A stretch of 64,000 nt of DNA from Leishmania mexicana MHOM/GT/2001/U1103 (Eukaryota > Euglenozoa > Kinetoplastea > Trypanosomatida > Trypanosomatidae), in assembly GCF_000234665.1 (NCBI RefSeq), contig NC_018328.1, positions 434,001-498,000 of the forward strand, in the 5' to 3' direction. Position 1 is the first letter of the stretch; each line of letters starts with the position of its first letter. Below the pieces are notes generated by a model. The model ran no database searches, was not told the origin of the DNA, and saw only the letters and a list, made by a program, of their open reading frames with translations. The position numbers and the translations under genes are program-made. Below are positions 58,604-64,000 of this stretch, one piece after another.

Positions 58604-59923
58604 CCAAAGCGAGGGAGAGCCGAAGCTGCTCGAAGTGGCCCGATGACAGAAGAGGGCGCGGGAGAGGGGCGGTTGAGCGTTATCTGGTAAGTCGGCGAAG
58701 CAAAGCTGGGGCTGTTTGTGCAGAGGATCAGAGAAGCATCCATCATAGACCGAACGTCTCCCTCTCCACACCTTATCGTGGGACAAGGACAGATGGGGAA
58801 TGCATGATATGACCGATCGTGAGGACGGTGGGCCGTCTCGTGGTGGTACAGCGGGATGCTGTGTACGTGCGTGCGGTAAGGGACGGAGCGCTGGCCACGG
58901 TGGCGGATCCGTTGTATGCTGTGGCAGAACAGATATTTCCTTTTTATGATGTGGTTTTATTGCTGAGCACATGGAGGTGTGGATGCCGTCGGCTGCCGTT
59001 CCCTTCTTCCGTTCGTGTCTGTGGTGGCACTGCTTCTTCTTTTTCACTTCGCTAGTTCTCCGTCTGCTCTCCCACTCTTTCTTCCGGAGAATCTCTTCCA
59101 CGCGCCACCTCCATGTATCACGGCCACATGCGAAACCCCACGTGTGCGTGTGCGGTGGACGGGGCTCGCCGCCCGTTTTCACGGACATCCGAAGGAAAGC
59201 AACTGTACACCAAACAGAAAGACGCAGCAGGCCAGTCGGGGGCCCGGCGCATCGACTTCGTGCCTCGTGTGTGCGTCTGCGTGTGTGTCTTGGATTCACG
59301 CCTCCTTTTTTGTTGGTGCGCACAGTTTCGCGCTGGCTGAACAGGGGGATGGGGGAACCAGGTGTCGCTGTTGGCGGAGGTGATGCACAGGGTCGAGGGC
59401 GGCTCCGGCAGCGTGGGAGGGACACCACACGTATTGACGCGTGGACAGCGACATGGACCTCGTTGCGTAGATGACAAGGGGTGTGCGCAGACATGTCTGT
59501 CACAGTTCGTTGGGGGGAGGGAGAGAGGAGATGCGGCCCGTGCGAAGAGGGTTTAGTGCGAGGTACGTTGAGGAAGAGGGAGTTATAAGGGAAGCTAGTC
59601 GAGGCGGAAAGGGGTACGACTGCTCGTGCGTGGGTGGTATATGCTTGTAATAGCCCATACTCTTCTCAGCTGCTGTTGTTGTTGGCGCAGGTGATCCACC
59701 GCCTTCTGCCCCCCTCTCTCTGCCCCATGTAGACGTCGATGTTGCGTGTGTACGTGTGTTGGGGGTTGTCGTGGCCTGCTGCTGTGATTCCTGACTTCTG
59801 TCTTTCTGTCTTTCTTTTATATCAGCTCGCTATTTCCTCTGCACAACTACGTCCCTCCCTTTCGAGAAGGAAGGCGCCTTTCTTTTTGCTTCGTCATCAC
59901 AGTCGTGATGGTCGGGGTGAGGG

Positions 59924-59948
59924 ACACACACACACACACACACACACG
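59924..59948. repeat. CA microsatellite
   Basis: An uninterrupted CA run between the RING-EF-hand paralogues. Confidence 0.85.
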
Positions 59949-60607
59949 GACACACAGACAGACGGAATGCGGAAGCAGGCGAGCAACTTATAGGAGAGGG
60001 CGAAGACTGGGGATGGCGGTGTGTAGTGCGTATGTGCGCACGCGCCTGTGTGCGGCAGCTTTCGTTCTCGGAGGTATGTCTCCCAGGTATGTGTGCAGGG
60101 GCCTGCGTGGGGGGTGGCGCCTCTGGGCAGAGAAAGAGGGGGAGCAAGGGATCGGGCAAAAAGGAGGGGCGATACCGAGTTGACGTGGTAGCAAAGGCCC
60201 ACCCGGCCACCCTTCTTGGTGGTGTTCCCGTGTTTGCAGCGGAGACGGATGCGGGGCACTGCCACTGCCCCTGATGTCCATCTTTTCTTCGTGAAGGTTT
60301 CGCACCGCTCCCCACTTCTTGTCTCCACGTCTCTTCCCCTGTTCCGTTTCTCTATTCCTCTGTGTTCGTCGTGACATTGCACTTCCTCTTCATTTTAATG
60401 GCCCCTGAGCGCTCGCGCTCGCGACTCCTCTGGACACCAACGACTACGTGATCGGGGGGTGGGTGTGCCGCTTGCAACATGCACACATAACCCATACAAC
60501 ATCGCCTCTGCCCAATGGCGTGGGACGTGTTTGCGCGTGCGGGTACGTCTCGTATGGCGGAGCTGCACGCCTTTCTTTCTGCACTCAGAAACACGCACAC
60601 ACGCACG

Positions 60608-60674
60608 CCTTTTTTTTCTGTCCTCGTTCTCTTGTGTCGGCGCACCCCTCCCCCTCCATCTGTGACCTCTTCAG
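60608..60674 (+). promoter_or_regulatory. Likely trans-splice acceptor for RING-EF-hand gene 2
   Basis: The tract CCTTTTTTTTCTGTCCTCGT, then CCCCTCCCCCTCCATCTGTG and CTCTTCAG with AG at 60673-60674, about 95 bases before the ATG. It differs from the upstream region of paralogue 1. Confidence 0.55.
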
Positions 60675-60769
60675 CGAACTGGGACTGCGCAGCATCCAAA
60701 GGGGACACCCCGAGAAACTCTCTCGGGCTGAGTTTATAGCGCTCTTACGTGTTTTCCTTTGCTCCCATC

Positions 60770-61774
60770 ATGGCAAACCTCTGTGTCGCTGAGGATTTTA
60801 GTGAGGAGCTCACCTGCGCGGTGTGTCTTGACTCATGGAAGGACCCGGTCGAGTTGATGCCGTGTGGGCACATCTTCTGCAAGGCGTGTGCGACGGACTT
60901 GAAGGAGTGCCCCGTGTGTCGGGACTCCGTCCGCTCCACAAAAGCGCCGAACCGCACACTAGTCAACATGGCGTTGCAGATCCAGGTGAAGTGCAGACGG
61001 TGTCAGTGGAAGGGGACACGTGAGCAAGGGATGACCCATGTATGCGGCGTCTCGGGAAGTAGTCCGTGTGCACCGCAGACGACGACGCCCTCTACCATGA
61101 GGCCGCCTCCAGCACCGGCGAGTAGCTTCTCTGCTGCGTCCGAAAACTGTGCGCCAGTGTCGAGCGCGTGGGCCAACTATGGTGGTTACAATGCACCGCC
61201 AAACCTTGGTGATCTTTGGACCAGCGGGGCACCGGTACAACCTGCCACCGCCCCGGCGCACCCCCGCGTGATCGAGCCGACCGGGCCACGCCCGTGGACG
61301 TTGTACGGACTGGACCAGTCCGAGTACGACCAGATCGTTTCTCTCTTTATTTTCTTCGACGACGACGAAAGCGGTAATCTGGAGCCCGATGAGGTGACGC
61401 GTCTCGCACGTTGGCTGAACTTTGCGAACACTCCGCAGGATGTAAAGCGGATCTTTGACGATATGGACTTTGACCGCAGCGGAAAACTCTCCCTCGGCGA
61501 GTTCTTGACATGGCTTCGGTACAACAAGCCGAACCCGCAGGCCCTCTACGGCCTCACGCAGTCGCAGTACAACACGATCATGATGCAGTTCCATACGTAC
61601 GACACGAATCAGGACGGGTGCCTCGAAATGAACGAGTTTTCTCGACTAGTGCAGAATCTCGGCGACGTGCGCGACGCTGTCACAGCGCAGCGTCTGTTCC
61701 AGATGATCGACCAGGATCGCGACGGTGTCATCAGCCTGCACGAGTTTCTGCGCTTTCGAAGTGGGAAGCACTGA
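60770..61774 (+). CDS. RING-finger / four EF-hand fusion protein, paralogue 2
   Basis: A 334-residue paralogue of the gene at 57416. After the first ~10 residues, the RING and second zinc-like motif (through TREQGMTHVCG) are identical in protein and almost identical in DNA. The linker, ~80 residues, shares no visible sequence with that of paralogue 1 and is shorter. From PRVIEPTGPRPWTLYGLDQS to the end the two are again almost identical: the first EF loop is DDDESGNLEPDE instead of DDNESGNLEPDE, and IIDQDRDG becomes MIDQDRDG. All four calcium loops are complete. Function is predicted as for paralogue 1. I start at MANLCVAEDF (60770), matching the paralogue; the frame also has an ATG at 60749. 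Confidence 0.88.
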   Translation: MANLCVAEDFSEELTCAVCLDSWKDPVELMPCGHIFCKACATDLKECPVCRDSVRSTKAPNRTLVNMALQIQVKCRRCQWKGTREQGMTHVCGVSGSSPCAPQTTTPSTMRPPPAPASSFSAASENCAPVSSAWANYGGYNAPPNLGDLWTSGAPVQPATAPAHPRVIEPTGPRPWTLYGLDQSEYDQIVSLFIFFDDDESGNLEPDEVTRLARWLNFANTPQDVKRIFDDMDFDRSGKLSLGEFLTWLRYNKPNPQALYGLTQSQYNTIMMQFHTYDTNQDGCLEMNEFSRLVQNLGDVRDAVTAQRLFQMIDQDRDGVISLHEFLRFRSGKH

Positions 61775-62027
61775 GGCAAACGATGCGGTTCTTTTGTTTT
61801 TACTTCCGTTTTGCCTCCTCACAGGTAGCGGCAGCGCCATCTGCGACCATGACAGCACGCAACACCGGTGACGCTCGAAAAGCGGGACGGCCACAGTTGC
61901 CGCCTGCGTCTCCCTCACCGCTCGTCTTTTCCACGACTCGCTCTTCGATGGTGAGAAGTCGCCGTCGCAACGGCAAATATTGCGGGGGATTGGATCTTTT
62001 CTTGATGCCTTGCAGTACCCATACAAC

Positions 62028-62560
62028 CTGATGACGTGGGACGACTCTGTGCGTGGTGTCGCAGAGTCCAGTGCCCCCACGCTGTCTGGGGAGGCCGAGC
62101 AGCCCCCCTCCACTATCCCCGCCAAATGCCAGTCCGCTTCTCGCGGCGACAGGGTCATGCACCGACGACGTAGCGGGGAGGTCGGGGTGAATTACCGCCA
62201 CCGCTGTCGGGGGTCAGGTCTGGATGGCGCTGCGCTGGTGTGGCCTGCAGCAGTGAGCACGCTTGCGCCACCCATGTGGTAGGCAGAGCTTCGGCGTGGC
62301 TCTGTGGTGTCCCCCAGCTGGGTCTCACACTGCCTGCTGGTGGGGGAGCGGCTGGTGGGGGGGGGCGTGCGGGGCGGGGGCAGGCATGGTGGGTGGTTGG
62401 GGAGGGGGGCGGCGTGTGGGATGGGGGCAGGTAGATTGTGAGGCGGAGGACGTGTCGTGATGCGTGCCTGCTGCTGCTCTTCGCGAGACGATGGGAACTG
62501 CAAGCAGCGCCGTGTCGGGCGGATGTCGTGTCGTGCTCTGCGGCAGAAAGGACTCAATTC
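62028..62560 (+). mobile_element. SIDER-like retroposon
   Basis: Near-identical to 47034-47571 over about 400 bases from CCTGATGACGTGGG. The G-rich block is at 62338-62432, and CTG repeats at 62467-62478 are fewer than in the 47 kb copy. It retains the GTGTCGGGCGGATGTCGTGTCG stretch lost at 47 kb. It ends at CTCTGCGGCAGAAAGG with no long A tail. Confidence 0.7.
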
Positions 62561-63179
62561 TTCTGTCGCACACAGCTCTTTGCGTTTCTGATTTCAGCTC
62601 GAACTGTCAGGCGAGACGGACCGCTTCTGCCGGGATCTTTTTTTTTCGTGTGATGGGTTCTCCTAGGTATTCGTTGCTCGCCTTTTCCTCCTTCACCACC
62701 ACCTCTGCTGCTCAAGTCGTACGGTTTGCCGCATGCACACTCACCAACGGTGTGCGTGTGCGCGTATTGGGTGAGAGCGCGCCGCTTCTTTGGGCATCTC
62801 GTTGATTGATGTTTTTCTTTTTCAGTTTCAAGGTAGACGTCGGTGAGGCTCGTCGTTGGGTTAGTGTGTGAACGTTGCGCTGGGAGATCACGCTTCTGCT
62901 GCACCCCGAAAGGGGAGCCGTGGCGTTTGACTTCCTCCTCCTCCTCTCCAACGACGTACACCCCCGCCCCTCTTCTTCCCGTCTTACAGGAAGAGTGCAG
63001 AACGTGCTTCGATCGAGTCTCAGAAGACATCTAAGGCGGCAAGTAAACATGAAACGAAAACGAGAGCGAGACTAGAGCAGCCGTCGGACAGAGGTGGCGC
63101 TGGGGGGATATCGGACCTTCTCTCTGCTACTTTGAAGAGGCATATGTGTATGCATGTGTGTGCATCTGTGTGCTCGTCG

Positions 63180-63199
63180 ATGTGTGTGTGTGTGTGTGT
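63180..63199. repeat. GT microsatellite
   Basis: An uninterrupted GT run in the intergenic region before the last gene. Confidence 0.85.
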
Positions 63200-63623
63200 C
63201 GCAGACTGTACGCAGAGATTCGTGCGCACACACCCGCTTCCTGGAGCCAAAAACAAATTAAAACAACGGAAGCGTGCCTGGCCGCTGCGGTCATGCACCT
63301 GGGGCCCTGCTCTCCGCTGCCTCCGTCCCTTGCCTGCTGAGCTCTTCTACCTTTACTTCCTTTGCTTTTGGTTGTTTACCGGCCGACTTCTCCGACATCA
63401 TTACCCACGTACACACGCATGGCCGATTTGTCTACAAGAACACACGCCGCCACTTCAGTCTCCCCACTGCATTGGACAGAGAAGAATTGGACAGCCCCGC
63501 GGCCTCGAGGACGGCGGCACCCCATCGGCGTCGCACACTCGTTGTATGCGCAGCACGGCCTTTTTCTCTGTATTACGTCGCACGTAGACAAGCGAAAAGC
63601 CCCGTGGTCGACATAACACGAAA

Positions 63624-64000
63624 ATGGCAGAGGTGACAGCGTTCTCCGCCTACCAGACCCGCTCGACGCTGCTGGTAGAGAGGGAGAGGGCACTGGACGC
63701 GCGCCGCACCACAGTTGCGGAGCTGCGGCAGATGGTCGCCACGCTGACAGCCGAGAACCGCACTCGGGAAGAGCAGCTGGTGGCTGAGCGCTCCCGCTTC
63801 AGGGACCGCAAGTCAGCCCAAGACGCAAAGGTCTCTACAAAGGAGGCGGAGGCCCGTGCGCAGCAGAATCGCGTCAGCGTATTAGAGGAGGAGGAGCGGC
63901 AGCTCGGCAGCACCATCGCAGAGCGCGTGGAGGAGATTCGAACGGCCACCGCCGAGGTGGAGCGACGCCGCGACCTCGAAAAGACTTTGCGCGACGCGAG
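63624..64000 (+). CDS. Coiled-coil protein, 5' part (runs off the window)
   Basis: An ATG at 63624 opens a frame that stays open to the window edge, giving at least 125 residues. The start reads MAEVTAFSAYQTRSTLLVER, after which Glu/Arg/Ala/Leu-rich heptads continue without a break (RTTVAELRQMVATLTAENRT; EEERQLGSTIAERVEEIRTA). This is a long continuous coiled coil, as in cytoskeletal, flagellar or tethering proteins of trypanosomatids. The base texture is clearly coding, with G/C-rich third positions. Family and full length cannot be told from this fragment. Confidence 0.8.
   Translation, partial: MAEVTAFSAYQTRSTLLVERERALDARRTTVAELRQMVATLTAENRTREEQLVAERSRFRDRKSAQDAKVSTKEAEARAQQNRVSVLEEEERQLGSTIAERVEEIRTATAEVERRRDLEKTLRDA

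Larger units (their letters stand above)
58604..60769. other. Intergenic region between the RING-EF-hand paralogues
   Basis: About 2.2 kb with CA repeats (59924-59948). No gene is seen. A 342-codon minus-strand frame overlapping 58475-59503 is judged a shadow. It shows no recognisable SIDER element. Confidence 0.6.
61775..63623. other. Intergenic region with a SIDER-like element
   Basis: About 1.85 kb. The element at 62028-62560 lies in it, in the probable 3' UTR of RING-EF-hand gene 2. A GT repeat occupies 63180-63199. No gene is recognised. Confidence 0.65.

Noticed and set aside
58475..59503. A 342-codon minus-strand open frame overlapping RING-EF-hand gene 1
   Set aside because: It overlaps the conserved EF-hand coding region antisense and is rich in Pro/Arg/His without motifs.
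1..64000. CRISPR arrays, rRNA genes and bacterial-type operon signals
   Set aside because: The window is eukaryotic; no such structures were seen. I also found no convincing tRNA or snoRNA by eye, though a covariance-model search would be more reliable.
1..64000. A strand-switch region between opposing transcription units
   Set aside because: All supported genes are on the plus strand. The skew flip at about 34.5 kb is better explained by sequence quality, since genes on both sides keep the same direction.

Overview
The window is nuclear DNA of a Leishmania-type trypanosomatid. The evidence is that every credible gene lies on the + strand with no visible introns, that coding frames are separated by long intergenic regions full of pyrimidine tracts followed by AG (trans-splice acceptors) and CA/GT microsatellites, and that there are four amastin genes, a kinetoplastid surface-protein family. 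Several near-identical ~0.5 kb elements with the features of SIDER retroposons are also present. The whole window reads as one polycistronic transcription unit. From memory, amastins near a histone deacetylase recall Leishmania chromosome 24; this is a recollection, not a result.

Layout. 1-10 kb holds an RRM protein, a PHD-finger/GNAT acetyltransferase fusion and a protein that looks like mitochondrial TCAIM (DUF4460/DUF4461). 11-22 kb is an amastin cluster: two near-identical copies about 9.7 kb apart with two divergent amastins between them, plus three SIDER-like elements, two of which form an inverted pair around one amastin. 22-25 kb is intergenic with a frameshifted gene relic. 25-33 kb holds a clear WASH-complex subunit 4 (SWIP) and a J-domain protein. 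32.85-35.95 kb looks like low-quality sequence at an assembly join: no genes, homopolymer runs, a C/A-rich half followed by a G/T-rich half, and a garbled SIDER copy. It ends beside what looks like the 3' end of a truncated gene. 36-43.3 kb is a compact block with short intergenic regions and a visibly more AT-rich look: a BLUF-like protein, a divergent cyclophilin, a TRAPPC6/Trs33-like TRAPP subunit, a one-membrane-segment protein and mitochondrial IF-2. 43.7-51.1 kb has an IQ-motif protein and an N-myristoylated HID1 homologue. 51.9-61.8 kb holds three related RING proteins, two of them fused to four EF-hands, with a class I histone deacetylase among them. The window ends inside a coiled-coil gene.

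Functional themes are membrane traffic (WASHC4, TRAPPC6, HID1), chromatin (PHD-GNAT, HDAC), mitochondrial gene expression and folding (IF-2, J-domain protein, TCAIM-like), calcium/ubiquitin signalling (RING-EF-hand proteins) and the parasite surface (amastins). They share a transcription unit, which in trypanosomatids does not imply shared function. The most notable structures are the amastin gene-conversion pair, the SIDER inverted and direct repeats, the RING-EF-hand paralogues with an exchanged linker, the PHD-GNAT fusion, and the suspect join at 33-36 kb next to the compact block.
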